39,254 nucleotides of DNA, from NCBI GenBank assembly GCA_030431875.1, contig JAUIIG010000026.1:1-39254 (forward strand), read 5' to 3'. The notes below the pieces were generated by a model. That model saw only the letters and a program-made list of their open reading frames with translations. It ran no database searches and was not told the origin of the DNA. Below, piece by piece: positions 1-8,123 of this stretch. The position numbers and the translations under genes are program-made. This DNA comes from Alphaproteobacteria bacterium (GTDB taxonomy: Bacteria > Pseudomonadota > Alphaproteobacteria > Sphingomonadales > Sphingomonadaceae). Within the stretch, counting starts at the first letter, position 1. Each line of letters starts with the position of its first letter.

Positions 1-348
1 CATGGTCATGGTCATGGACCCCTCGTCGGTATCGCACTGGGCGACGCCGTGCATGGTGCCGTCGCTCATGTCGAATTCGGTGTAACGGCAGTCACCGCCG
101 CTTTCCTCGAACATGCGCTGCGGCGCGCTGTCGAGGTCTTCGCGGGTGACGCAGCTAGTGTTGGAGAAGGTGCGGTTTCCCATGGCATCGCGCATCATGT
201 CAGCCACTTGCGGCGGGATCTCGCTGGACAGCTGGATATCGGTGGCGCGGGTCGTGGCTTCCCAGTTGCCCGGCTCGATGGCAGCGGCAGAGGCAGCGAT
301 TGTCAGGGCGACGAGCCCCACGGTCAGTTTGGGGGTGAGCTTGCGCAT
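1..348 (-). CDS. DUF3617 family exported protein (C-terminus cut by window edge)
   Basis: Reading the minus strand from the ATG at 348 gives 116 codons without a stop to the window edge, so the C-terminus is missing. The first about 20 residues form a short signal peptide (MRKLTPKL, then an Ala/Leu/Val-rich core ending SAAA). The mature part begins EPGNWEATTRATD, the opening typical of DUF3617 proteins. These are small periplasmic proteins of unknown function common in sphingomonads. Several cysteines are visible (TSCVTRED, GGDCRYTEF, VAQCD), in keeping with the family's disulfide pattern. A GGAAGATC ribosome-binding stretch precedes the start. It is divergent from the hydrolase at 536. Family assignment is from the motif layout; function is unknown. 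Confidence 0.75.
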   Translation of the reverse strand, partial: MRKLTPKLTVGLVALTIAASAAAIEPGNWEATTRATDIQLSSEIPPQVADMMRDAMGNRTFSNTSCVTREDLDSAPQRMFEESGGDCRYTEFDMSDGTMHGVAQCDTDEGSMTMTM

Positions 349-535
349 GATCTTCCTTTCGGGTCGCACTTCGTTGTTATGGGCAGCCTAACAGGCTCGC
401 CCCGGGAACACAGCCCCCCTGATTTCCGGCCCTGAAAAGGGCGTAAACAGCCGGTTGCCCTTCGCCGCGCATGCATCCATTAGTGCCATTCGACAGGGGC
501 CCGCGCTTGGCAGGGCGAATCCAAGAGGACCGGAC

Positions 536-1414
536 TTGAGCGACACCGCCTATACGGACGGCAGCTGGGAAAGCGGCGACGGGCTGACGCTGCACTATCG
601 CGACTATCCCGGGCGGACCGACCGCCCGCCGATACTCTGCATCCCCGGCCTGACGCGCAATGCCCGCGATTTCGAGCCGGTGGCGGAGGCCTTTGCTGGC
701 GAATGGCGCGTTATCTGTGCCGAACTGCGCGGGCGCGGTGAAAGCGATTATGCCAAGGATTCCGCCAGCTACGTCCCCGCGCAATATGTGGCGGACATTG
801 CCGCCTTGCTGGACCAGGCCGGGTTGGACAAGGTGGTGGCGCTCGGCACCTCGCTGGGCGGCATTGTCACCATGCTGCTATCCCTGTCCTACGGCGACCG
901 GCTGGCAGCAGCCGTGATCAACGACATCGGCCCGGAGATCGAGGCCGAGGGGCTGGAGCGGATCAAGGACTATGTCGGACAGGGCCGCAGTTTTCCCACC
1001 TGGATGCACGCCGCCCGCGCGATGAAAGAGCTTTCCGGCCACATTTACCCTTCGTTCCAGACTGCCGACTGGCTCCGGCTGGCCAAGCGGCTGATGGTGG
1101 TGTCGGGCAGCGGCCGTATCGCGCTCGACTACGACATGAAGATCGCCGAACCGATGCTGGCAGCAGACAAGCCTGTCGATTTCGACATGTGGCCGGCCTG
1201 GCAAAGGCTGGCGGAGCGTCCGGTGCTGGCCCTGCGCGGCGAGTTGTCGGACCTGCTCTCCGACGCAACCTTCCGGTGCATGGCGCAGGCCAGCGACAAG
1301 GTGGAAGCCGTGACCGTGCCGGGGGTGGGGCATACGCCTACGCTGGAAGAACCGGTGGCGCTGGAAGCCATTGCTCGCCTGCTGGCCAAGGTCAGCGGGG
1401 AAGGCGCGGCATGA
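536..1414 (+). CDS. alpha/beta hydrolase
   Basis: A 292-residue alpha/beta-hydrolase-fold protein. The nucleophile elbow GTSLGG (about 104-109, Ser106) is clear, IPGL near residue 37 supplies the oxyanion turn, an acidic candidate lies in RGELSDLLSD, and the C-terminal GVGHTPTLEEP carries the catalytic His. The start is taken as the TTG at 536, because AGAGG lies 7 bases upstream and homologous sequence begins there. An in-frame ATG at 455 would add 27 residues with no family character. No signal peptide is seen, so it is probably cytoplasmic. The substrate cannot be read from sequence. Its stop overlaps the start of the following glycosyltransferase gene (ATGA), suggesting translational coupling. 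Confidence 0.85.
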   Translation: MSDTAYTDGSWESGDGLTLHYRDYPGRTDRPPILCIPGLTRNARDFEPVAEAFAGEWRVICAELRGRGESDYAKDSASYVPAQYVADIAALLDQAGLDKVVALGTSLGGIVTMLLSLSYGDRLAAAVINDIGPEIEAEGLERIKDYVGQGRSFPTWMHAARAMKELSGHIYPSFQTADWLRLAKRLMVVSGSGRIALDYDMKIAEPMLAADKPVDFDMWPAWQRLAERPVLALRGELSDLLSDATFRCMAQASDKVEAVTVPGVGHTPTLEEPVALEAIARLLAKVSGEGAA

Positions 1415-2550
1415 GCAAGGCCCCCACGATCCTGCATATCCACTCGACCTTCGATGCCGGAGGCAAGGAACTGCGCAATGTCCGGCTGATAAACGCCTGG
1501 GGCAAGGCCGCCGACCACGCGATCGTCTCGGGCGATCTCGAAAAGCGCGGCGCGGCGCGGCTGATAGGCAAGAAGGCCAAGGTATCATGGCCCAAGTTCC
1601 CCTCGCTCAAGGGCAAGCCCACGCCAGGGCGGCTAGCTGCCCTTGCCAAGGCCATGGCCGGCTATGACCTCATCTGCACCTACAACTGGGGCGCGATCGA
1701 CGCGGTGATGGCGCACACTGTGTTCGCCGACGCTTTCAAGCTGCCGCCGCTGGTGCATCATGAAGACGGCTTCAACGAGGACGAGGCCAAACGGCTCAAG
1801 AAACGGCGCAACTGGTATCGCAAGATCGCGCTCGGCCGCACGGCGGCGCTGGTGGTACCTTCAACAAAGCTGGAGGACATTGCCCTCAACACCTGGTCGC
1901 AGCCGCGTACGCGCGTCCGGCGGATTCCCAACGGCATCGACACCCGCGCCTTTGCCGCGCCGGCCAAGCGCGACATCTTGCCCGGCCTGATCAAGCACAA
2001 GGACGAGTTCTGGGTCGGTACGCTGGCGGGCCTGCGCGCGGTCAAGCAGCTCGACGTGCTGGTGCGCGCCATGGACCGCATGCCCGCCGAATGGCAGCTG
2101 GTGATCGCGGGCGAGGGGCCGGAGCGGGAAGACTTGCTCGCCGAAGCCGAACGGCTGGGCTTGGAGGACCGCGTGCACCTGCCCGGTTTCGTCGCCGAGC
2201 CGCAGAAGCTGGTCGGCCTCTTTGACATCTTTGCGCTTTCCAGCCTGTCCGAGCAGTTCCCCATCTCGGTGGTGGAGGCCATGGCCGCCGGCCTGCCCGT
2301 GGTCGCGCCGCGCGTGGGCGATATCGGCGCCATGGTAGCCAGCGACAACGGCCCCGCACTGGTCGATCCGGGCGACGAGAAGGCGCTTGCCAAGTCGCTG
2401 GCGCGGCTGGCTGACGATCCGGTCACGCGCGATCGCATCGGCAAGGCCAATCGCCAGAAGGCACGCGAGGAATTCGACGAGCGGCGCATGATCGAACGCT
2501 ACCAGGCGCTCTACTGGGGCCTGATGGAGAAGTACCCGAAACCGCAGTAA
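1411..2550 (+). CDS. glycosyltransferase family 4
   Basis: A 379-residue GT-B glycosyltransferase of the GT4 type. The N-terminal domain begins ILHIHSTFDAGGKELRN, an acceptor-side Rossmann start with the Gly-rich turn. The C-terminal nucleotide-sugar domain carries VGTLAGLRAVKQLDVL, LVIAGEGPERE and the E-x7-E motif EQFPISVVE followed by AMAAGLPVVA. These are the hallmarks of retaining GT4 enzymes that build lipopolysaccharide, exopolysaccharide or glycolipids. The ATG at 1411 overlaps the TGA of the upstream hydrolase. Donor and acceptor are unknown. It is not within a recognisable polysaccharide locus here, so a narrower function is not claimed. Confidence 0.88.
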   Translation: MSKAPTILHIHSTFDAGGKELRNVRLINAWGKAADHAIVSGDLEKRGAARLIGKKAKVSWPKFPSLKGKPTPGRLAALAKAMAGYDLICTYNWGAIDAVMAHTVFADAFKLPPLVHHEDGFNEDEAKRLKKRRNWYRKIALGRTAALVVPSTKLEDIALNTWSQPRTRVRRIPNGIDTRAFAAPAKRDILPGLIKHKDEFWVGTLAGLRAVKQLDVLVRAMDRMPAEWQLVIAGEGPEREDLLAEAERLGLEDRVHLPGFVAEPQKLVGLFDIFALSSLSEQFPISVVEAMAAGLPVVAPRVGDIGAMVASDNGPALVDPGDEKALAKSLARLADDPVTRDRIGKANRQKAREEFDERRMIERYQALYWGLMEKYPKPQ

Positions 2551-2610
2551 CGCCCGCCCATCAGGCTTAATGGGGCATTCACCCGTGCGGGGACAGACCT
2601 CGCTCTTCGA

Positions 2611-2638
2611 TTGAAATGCCCGCCCTATCCGTTAAAGA
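2611..2638 (+). promoter_or_regulatory. possible sigma-70 promoter for the yfgM-like/bamB pair
   Basis: TTGAAA (2611-2616) and TAAAGA (2633-2638) are separated by 16 bases in the 127-base gap before the YfgM-like gene. Both hexamers match the consensus at four or more positions. This is pattern matching only; chance matches are possible. Confidence 0.3.
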
Positions 2639-2677
2639 GCGCGGCCTGACCTTTCTTTCCAGCATGATCGACCAAAA

Positions 2678-3469
2678 GTGGCCAAGACACCGACCCCGAT
2701 AGAACAGCCTGCCAAGGGCAAACCCGAATCCCGCGTCGACGCGGAGCAAGAAATGCTCATGCGCGAGGTGGACGAAGCCGTCCGCCAGGACGAAGTGGCC
2801 GGTTTTGCCAAGAAGTGGGGCTGGCCGCTCGGCATCGCTTTCGGTCTTGGCCTCGCCGGTTTCGGCGGTTTCCTCTTCTGGCAGGGGCAGACCGAAGACG
2901 AGCTGGAGAGCCAGTCCGAAGCCCTCGTGCAGGCAATCGACGAGCTGGAAGCGGGCAATATCGACATTGCCGATGGCGAGCTGGCCCTGCTGGCCGAAGG
3001 CGAGGGCGGGGTGGCTACCATGGCCGCCATGCTGCGCGCCGGGATCGCCATCGAGGCAGAGCGCCCTGCTGACGCTGTTGCCATCTACGAAGAGGTAATC
3101 GCCAAGCCCGACGTCCCGGCAGAGCTGCGCGACGTGGCCACGATCCGCAGCGTTACCGTGCAGTTCGACGATCTCGACCCGCAGGAAGTGATCGACCGCG
3201 TCGGCCCGCTGGCCGTGCCGGATAACGATTTCTACGGCAGCGCGGGGGAACTGGTCGCCCATGCCTACCTGGCCCAGGGCAAGGAAGCCGAAGCTGGTGC
3301 CCTGCTGGCTGACCTGGTGCAGAACGAAGACGTGCCGCAGTCGATCCGTGGCCGCGCCCGCCAGCTGGCCGGCACGCTGGGTGTCGACACCATCGACGAT
3401 GTGAATGCTGCATTGTCCGAAATTACCGGGCAGGACGTGAACGCCCCGACCGCAGAGCTGGTCGAATAG
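2678..3469 (+). CDS. YfgM-like TPR membrane protein
   Basis: A 263-residue protein with a cytoplasmic N-terminus rich in charged residues, a single membrane segment at about 48-68 (WGWPLGIAFGLGLAGFGGF), and a periplasmic alpha-helical repeat region. It matches the YfgM/TPR_21 family, ancillary periplasmic chaperone-like partners of the SecYEG translocon in enterics. The start is GTG at 2678; the nearby ATG at 2664 is in another frame. The gene lies 7 bases upstream of bamB, the same order (yfgM-bamB) found in many proteobacteria, which supports the call and implies a joint transcript for envelope biogenesis. Confidence 0.8.
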   Translation: MAKTPTPIEQPAKGKPESRVDAEQEMLMREVDEAVRQDEVAGFAKKWGWPLGIAFGLGLAGFGGFLFWQGQTEDELESQSEALVQAIDELEAGNIDIADGELALLAEGEGGVATMAAMLRAGIAIEAERPADAVAIYEEVIAKPDVPAELRDVATIRSVTVQFDDLDPQEVIDRVGPLAVPDNDFYGSAGELVAHAYLAQGKEAEAGALLADLVQNEDVPQSIRGRARQLAGTLGVDTIDDVNAALSEITGQDVNAPTAELVE

Positions 3470-3476
3470 AAGCGAG

Positions 3477-4838
3477 ATGATGACAATGAAGACCCTGCGC
3501 CGCACGGCCACCCGCTTTGCCGCTCCGATCATGGCCCTGGCCCTCGCCGGTTGTGCCGGTGGTGGCCTGTTCGGCGGCGGCGGCGACGATGACCCGGAAA
3601 CGCCGACCGTCGGCAACCGCATCCCGATCCTGTCGCGCATTGCGACCGAAATCACCGCTGATCCGGCGCTCGCCTCGACCGCGGTGATCGTCCCCACGGC
3701 GACGACCAACACCACCTGGCCGCAGGCTGGCGGCAATGCTGCCAAGGTGCCCGGTCACGTCACCCTGTCGACCTCGCCCAGCCGCCTGTGGACCGCCGAT
3801 ATCGCCGGGACGACCAACACCCGCCGCCTGGCTGCTGCCCCGGTGATCGCCGATGGTACGCTGTTCGCGGTGGATACCGGCGCGACAATCTATGCCTTCG
3901 ACGCCAACACCGGCTCGCGCCGCTGGACGCACCAGATCCGGGTCTCGGGCGACCTTGAAGACGCCACCTTCGGCGGCGGTGCCAGCTACGACAATGGCCG
4001 TATCTACGCCACCAACGGCGTCGGCGATGTCGTGGCGCTGGATGCCAGCAACGGCAGCGAACTGTGGCGCGTGAAGCCTGCCGGTCCGCTGCGCGGCTCG
4101 CCGACCGTGGCTTTCAACAACGTCTTCGTGATGACGCAGGACAACCAGATCTTCTCGCTCGACGCGGACAGCGGCGAAATCCTATGGCAGCGCGCGGCTG
4201 CTTCGGGCCAGACCGGTGTGTTCGGCGTGGCTGCCCCGGCAGCTGGTCAGGGCACGGTGATCGCCGGTTTCTCCAGCGGCGAACTGGTTGCCTATCGCTA
4301 CGAGAACGGCCGAGAACTGTGGTCCGATGCCCTGGCGCGCACCTCGATCTCGACGCAGGTCGGTACGCTGACCGACGTCGACGCCGACCCGATCATTGAT
4401 CAGGGCCGCGTCTATGCCCTGGGGCAGGGCGGCCGTATGGCTGCCTACGAACTGCTCACCGGGCAGCGCATCTGGGAACTGACGCTTGCGGGTATTTCCA
4501 CCCCCACAGTGGTCGGCGAATGGGTCTTCACCCTGACCGACGAAGCGCAGTTGCTGGCCATCCAGCGCAACACTGGCCGCATCCGCTGGATTTCGCAGCA
4601 GGAGCGCTGGCGTGAGCCGGAAGACCGCGAAGGCCCGATCTTCTGGACCGGTCCGGTGCTGGCCAATGGCCGCCTGTGGATCGCGAGCAGCCGCGGGCAG
4701 GTGCGCTCGGTTGACGTGATGACCGGCGAAGCGAGCGATTTCGTGCGTCTCGATGATGGTGTGTCGCTGCCGCCGGTGGTGGCCAACAACACGCTCTACA
4801 TCCTCGACGACAACGGCAAGATCCACGCCTGGAGGTAA
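3477..4838 (+). CDS. bamB: outer membrane protein assembly factor BamB
   Basis: A 453-residue PQQ-like beta-propeller lipoprotein. The signal peptide ends in a lipobox (LALAGC, lipidated Cys26), followed by a Gly/Asp-rich linker. Repeated blades are visible, such as YAFDANTGSRRW, VALDASNGSELWR and FSLDADSGEILWQ, each carrying the W-x-G-type blade signature. BamB is the scaffold lipoprotein of the BAM complex that inserts beta-barrels into the outer membrane. The length fits alphaproteobacterial BamB, and the position directly after the YfgM-like gene supports it. A second in-frame ATG at 3486 is an alternative start. The der gene that commonly follows bamB is absent here. Confidence 0.88.
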   Translation: MMTMKTLRRTATRFAAPIMALALAGCAGGGLFGGGGDDDPETPTVGNRIPILSRIATEITADPALASTAVIVPTATTNTTWPQAGGNAAKVPGHVTLSTSPSRLWTADIAGTTNTRRLAAAPVIADGTLFAVDTGATIYAFDANTGSRRWTHQIRVSGDLEDATFGGGASYDNGRIYATNGVGDVVALDASNGSELWRVKPAGPLRGSPTVAFNNVFVMTQDNQIFSLDADSGEILWQRAAASGQTGVFGVAAPAAGQGTVIAGFSSGELVAYRYENGRELWSDALARTSISTQVGTLTDVDADPIIDQGRVYALGQGGRMAAYELLTGQRIWELTLAGISTPTVVGEWVFTLTDEAQLLAIQRNTGRIRWISQQERWREPEDREGPIFWTGPVLANGRLWIASSRGQVRSVDVMTGEASDFVRLDDGVSLPPVVANNTLYILDDNGKIHAWR

Positions 4839-4939
4839 TCGGGAGGCAATCGGGCAGTAACTGTCCAATAACGGGACGGGCACCACAAGGGCCCAATCTG
4901 TTACCCGGCCTTTAACCTTCCCCGCCTAGAGCGGGCGCG

Positions 4940-6298
4940 ATGGAAAAATCGCGCTCTTCCCTATCGCAACCACCGCGTAGCGATGTCTCGCCCTGGGTGG
5001 GCCTTGTCGGCCTCGTGACCCTGCTCAGCTGCGTGCTGCTGGCGCGTATGTGGCCGGAGATCTGCGAGTGGATGGGCTGGGCCAACGAGCGAGGCCGCCT
5101 GTCCGGCCCCAACGCAGCATTGGCCACAATGACGCTGACCGGCCTCGCCATGGCGGCATGGTCGGTGCTGGTGGACAAGGTCCACCGCAATCCCTCGACC
5201 GGGATCGACTGGAGCCGCAAGCGTGCGGTGTCCGAAGTGCTCGACATTTCGATCACCAAGCTTGCCGGACTGTGGGCCACCTGGTTCATCATCGGCGCGC
5301 TCTACATCCTCGCCCGCTGGTACTGGGAGGGCAATTACCTTTTCGCCATGCAGGTGATCGGCGCGGCGGCCGTGCCGATGTTCGTGCTGTCGATCCCCTA
5401 CGTGATCTGGCTCGACCGCGTGCTGGTGAACCCGCGCGACCATTGCTGGCACTTCGGCGCCATGCTGGTGGGCCGCGAGGCATGGGACGGCGAGCAGGTG
5501 AAGAAGCACTGGCGCGCATGGATCATCAAGGGCTTCTTCTCCGCCTTCATGATCTCGATCCTGCCTGCCGGTTTCGCCGCCGTGGTGGAAGCCGACGGCA
5601 ATGCCATGCTGCACGATCCCGTGCGGCTGGGTGTGACGCTGTTCGAGCTGCTGTTCGTGATCGACGTGCAGATCGGCACGGTCGGCTACTTGCTGACCTT
5701 GCGACCGCTCGACGCACATATCCGCAGCGGCAATCCCTTCTTCGCGGGCTGGGTGGCAGCCCTGCTGTGCTACCCGCCGTTCGTCTATGGCATCATGGGC
5801 CAGGGCGGGATCATCCAGTACGAATACAATACTGCCGACTGGGCCTACTGGTTCGCGGACAGCCAGACGCTGCTTTACGTCTGGGCCGGCTGGTTGGTGT
5901 TCCTGACCGGCGTCTATGCCTGGGCGACCGTTGCGTTCGGCATCCGCTTTTCCAACCTTACCTATCGCGGCGTCATCACCAACGGGCCCTATCGCTACAC
6001 GCGGCACCCGGCCTACCTGTCGAAGAACCTGTTCTGGTGGTGCAGCACCATGCCCTTCCTCGTCACCAGTGGCTCATTGCTCGACGCGGTGCGCAATGCG
6101 CTGTTCCTGGGCGTGGTCAGCGCGATCTACTACTGGCGCGCGCGCACCGAAGAGGCGCACCTGCTGGCGGAAGACCCGAAGTACCGTGAATACTACGACT
6201 GGATGGCGGAAAATGGCGTCATCACGTCGCGCCTGCGCCGCCTGACCCGCGCGCTCAATCCGCGCAAGCCCGATCCGCTGCCCGAACCCGCGGAATAG
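4940..6298 (+). CDS. isoprenylcysteine methyltransferase-type integral membrane protein
   Basis: A 452-residue polytopic protein with about nine to ten hydrophobic segments. The C-terminal quarter carries the ICMT/PEMT signature (ITNGPYRYTRHPAYLSKNLF, from about residue 345, then EEAHLLAEDPKYREYYDWM), the region that binds S-adenosylmethionine and the lipid substrate in isoprenylcysteine and phospholipid methyltransferases. Typical bacterial members are only 150-220 residues, so the N-terminal about 240 residues are an extra membrane domain that I do not recognise. It is probably an inner-membrane methyltransferase acting on a lipid or prenylated substrate; the substrate is unknown. It starts about 100 bases after bamB. 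Confidence 0.7.
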   Translation: MEKSRSSLSQPPRSDVSPWVGLVGLVTLLSCVLLARMWPEICEWMGWANERGRLSGPNAALATMTLTGLAMAAWSVLVDKVHRNPSTGIDWSRKRAVSEVLDISITKLAGLWATWFIIGALYILARWYWEGNYLFAMQVIGAAAVPMFVLSIPYVIWLDRVLVNPRDHCWHFGAMLVGREAWDGEQVKKHWRAWIIKGFFSAFMISILPAGFAAVVEADGNAMLHDPVRLGVTLFELLFVIDVQIGTVGYLLTLRPLDAHIRSGNPFFAGWVAALLCYPPFVYGIMGQGGIIQYEYNTADWAYWFADSQTLLYVWAGWLVFLTGVYAWATVAFGIRFSNLTYRGVITNGPYRYTRHPAYLSKNLFWWCSTMPFLVTSGSLLDAVRNALFLGVVSAIYYWRARTEEAHLLAEDPKYREYYDWMAENGVITSRLRRLTRALNPRKPDPLPEPAE

Positions 6299-6301
6299 GA
6301 C

Positions 6302-7216
6302 CTAGAGACCCGAATTCCCGACCACGAAGCAGGCCGCTGCCACCAGCAGGCCGGCAAAGCGGTTGGAACGGAAGCGGTCGAGCGGGTTGGCGCCGTCGCT
6401 GGGGTCCAGCGTCAGGACCTGCCAACCGAGGTGCACCGCTGCCGGAAGCAGCGCCAGCAGCGCAATCCAGTCTCCGCGCAACAGCCAGAAGGCGAGGCCC
6501 CACAGGCCGATAGCGGCAGCATAGAATGCGCCTACGCCCGGCTTCACCTTGCTGCCGAGGCGCAGGGCAGAGCTCTTGATCCCGACAAGCGCATCATCCT
6601 CCCGGTCCTGCAGGGCGTAAATCGTGTCGTAGCCCATGCACCAGAAGAAGGCCCCGGCGTATAGCGCGAACATCACCTCGAGATGATCGTCCCGCAGTGC
6701 CGTCCAGCCGACCAGCGCTCCCCAGGTGAAGACGAGGCCGAGCCACGCCTGCGGCCACCAGGTGATGCGCTTCATGAAGGGATAGGCGGCCACCAGCGCG
6801 AGGCTGCCCAGCGCTACCAGTTGCGAGCGCAGGCTGGGCAGCATCAGCAGCACCACCAGCCCCACCGCGCTGAGCGTCATCAGCCAGATCCAGGCGGCGG
6901 TCTTGCTCACCCGCCCGCTGGCGACCGGACGGCTGGCAGTGCGCGCCACCTGCCGGTCAAGATCGGCATCGACTACGTCGTTGTAGACACAGCCCGCTCC
7001 GCGCATGGCCACGGAACCGAGCAGCATCCACAATACCAGCTGCCATTGGATACCCGCACCGGTCAGCCAGACACCCCAGGCGCAGGGCCAGAACAGCAGC
7101 CACCAGCCGATCGGCCGGTCGAACCGCGCCAGCAGGGCATAGTCGCGCAGCGGCTGCGGCAAGCGTTCGGCGAGTGACTTGTGCTGGCTGTCTGGGGTGA
7201 CGGAGTCTGCTGACAT
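6302..7216 (-). CDS. ubiA: 4-hydroxybenzoate polyprenyltransferase UbiA
   Basis: A 304-residue UbiA-family prenyltransferase that attaches the polyprenyl tail to 4-hydroxybenzoate in ubiquinone synthesis at the inner membrane. Both Asp-rich Mg/diphosphate motifs are present: NDVVDADLDRQVARTASRP in the first half, and YDTIYALQDREDD in the second. The N-terminus has the UbiA opening LLARFDRPIGWWLLFWPCAWG, and eight to nine membrane helices are visible. The reading frame is open much further upstream (to 8035), but only through the antisense of rsmE; the ATG at 7216 marks the real start. It is divergent from rsmE with 39 bases between the starts. Confidence 0.95.
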   Translation of the reverse strand: MSADSVTPDSQHKSLAERLPQPLRDYALLARFDRPIGWWLLFWPCAWGVWLTGAGIQWQLVLWMLLGSVAMRGAGCVYNDVVDADLDRQVARTASRPVASGRVSKTAAWIWLMTLSAVGLVVLLMLPSLRSQLVALGSLALVAAYPFMKRITWWPQAWLGLVFTWGALVGWTALRDDHLEVMFALYAGAFFWCMGYDTIYALQDREDDALVGIKSSALRLGSKVKPGVGAFYAAAIGLWGLAFWLLRGDWIALLALLPAAVHLGWQVLTLDPSDGANPLDRFRSNRFAGLLVAAACFVVGNSGL

Positions 7217-7255
7217 GCCTTGCCTGTTAGCCGCGCTTGGCCCTAGTGCATAGCC

Positions 7256-8032
7256 ATGCCTGCCACCCCTGCCTGGCCGCCCAAGAGCGCTCCGCGACTG
7301 TTTGTCGATCAGCAACTTGCCGAAGGAATGACCCTGTCGCTCGACGGCCCGCAGGCGCATTACCTCAGTCGGGTGATGCGCGTGGGGCAGGGCGATGCGG
7401 TAATCCTCTGCGACAACCGGACCGGCGAATGGCTGGCTGAAGTCACCGCCGCAGGAAAGCGCGATGTCACGCTGTCGCTGGTACGCCAGCAGCGTCCGCG
7501 CGAGGCAGTGCCCGATTTCTGGCTCTGCCCGGCGCTGTTGAAGAAAGACCGGTTCGACACGGTGCTGGAAAAGGCCACCGAACTGGGCGTTGCGGCGATC
7601 CACCCGGTGGTGACGCACCGCTGTGTTGCCGACAAGCTCAACCCCGAGCGCGCCCGCACCATTGTCACTGAAGCTGCCGAACAGTGCGCGCGCACCGCGC
7701 TGCCGGATGTCCACGAGCCGGTGAAGCTTGAGGCCATGCTGCGCGACTGGCCCGAGGACCGCCTGCTGTTCTTCGCCGACGAGGAAGGCGGGGAGCCCGC
7801 TTCCGAAGCCTTCGCCTTCAGCAAGTTTCCCGAACGCGGCGAGGGCCTGCACAAGGCCGCGCTGCTGGTCGGCCCCGAAGGCGGCTTCGATGATGCCGAA
7901 CGCGGCGCGATCCGCTCTCTGGCGCAGGCGCGCCCCATTTCGCTCGGCCCGCGCATCCTGCGCGGTGAAACCGCTGCCCTTGCCGGAACGACATTGTGGA
8001 TGGGGCTGGCGGGTGATTGGGCTGACAGCTGA
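7256..8032 (+). CDS. rsmE: 16S rRNA (uracil-1498-N3)-methyltransferase RsmE
   Basis: A 258-residue SPOUT-class methyltransferase that modifies U1498 of 16S rRNA. The N-terminal PUA-like domain reads HYLSRVMRVGQGD. The catalytic domain carries LKKDRFDTVLEKATELGV, the knot segment LVGPEGGFDDAERGAI (from about residue 203) and the final LGPRILRGETAALA loop, all RsmE hallmarks. Length is normal for the family. It is divergent from ubiA and upstream of gshA with a 91-base gap containing a strong hairpin (8077-8096). Confidence 0.94.
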   Translation: MPATPAWPPKSAPRLFVDQQLAEGMTLSLDGPQAHYLSRVMRVGQGDAVILCDNRTGEWLAEVTAAGKRDVTLSLVRQQRPREAVPDFWLCPALLKKDRFDTVLEKATELGVAAIHPVVTHRCVADKLNPERARTIVTEAAEQCARTALPDVHEPVKLEAMLRDWPEDRLLFFADEEGGEPASEAFAFSKFPERGEGLHKAALLVGPEGGFDDAERGAIRSLAQARPISLGPRILRGETAALAGTTLWMGLAGDWADS

Positions 8033-8076
8033 CAAGATAGCTGAGCTTGACGCCGCCTAGGCCAAAATTGCGGGTG

Positions 8077-8096
8077 GCGGATCGCAACCGATCCGC
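8077..8096. other. perfect 8-bp hairpin between rsmE and gshA
   Basis: GCGGATCG, a CAAC loop, and CGATCCGC form a perfect 8-bp stem with a tetraloop. It sits 44 bases after the rsmE stop and 27 bases before the gshA start. No run of T follows, so a classical rho-independent terminator is not supported. It could be a transcript-processing structure, a weak attenuator, or an operator with dyad symmetry. Confidence 0.5.
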
Positions 8097-8123
8097 TAAA
8101 CCGCGCGCCGCAAGGGAGAAACG

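Noticed and set aside
6302-8035. Apparent UbiA fusion with a 270-residue N-terminal extension
   Set aside because: The extension is the antisense of rsmE. UbiA homology starts at the ATG at 7216, and the divergent start of rsmE fixes the boundary.
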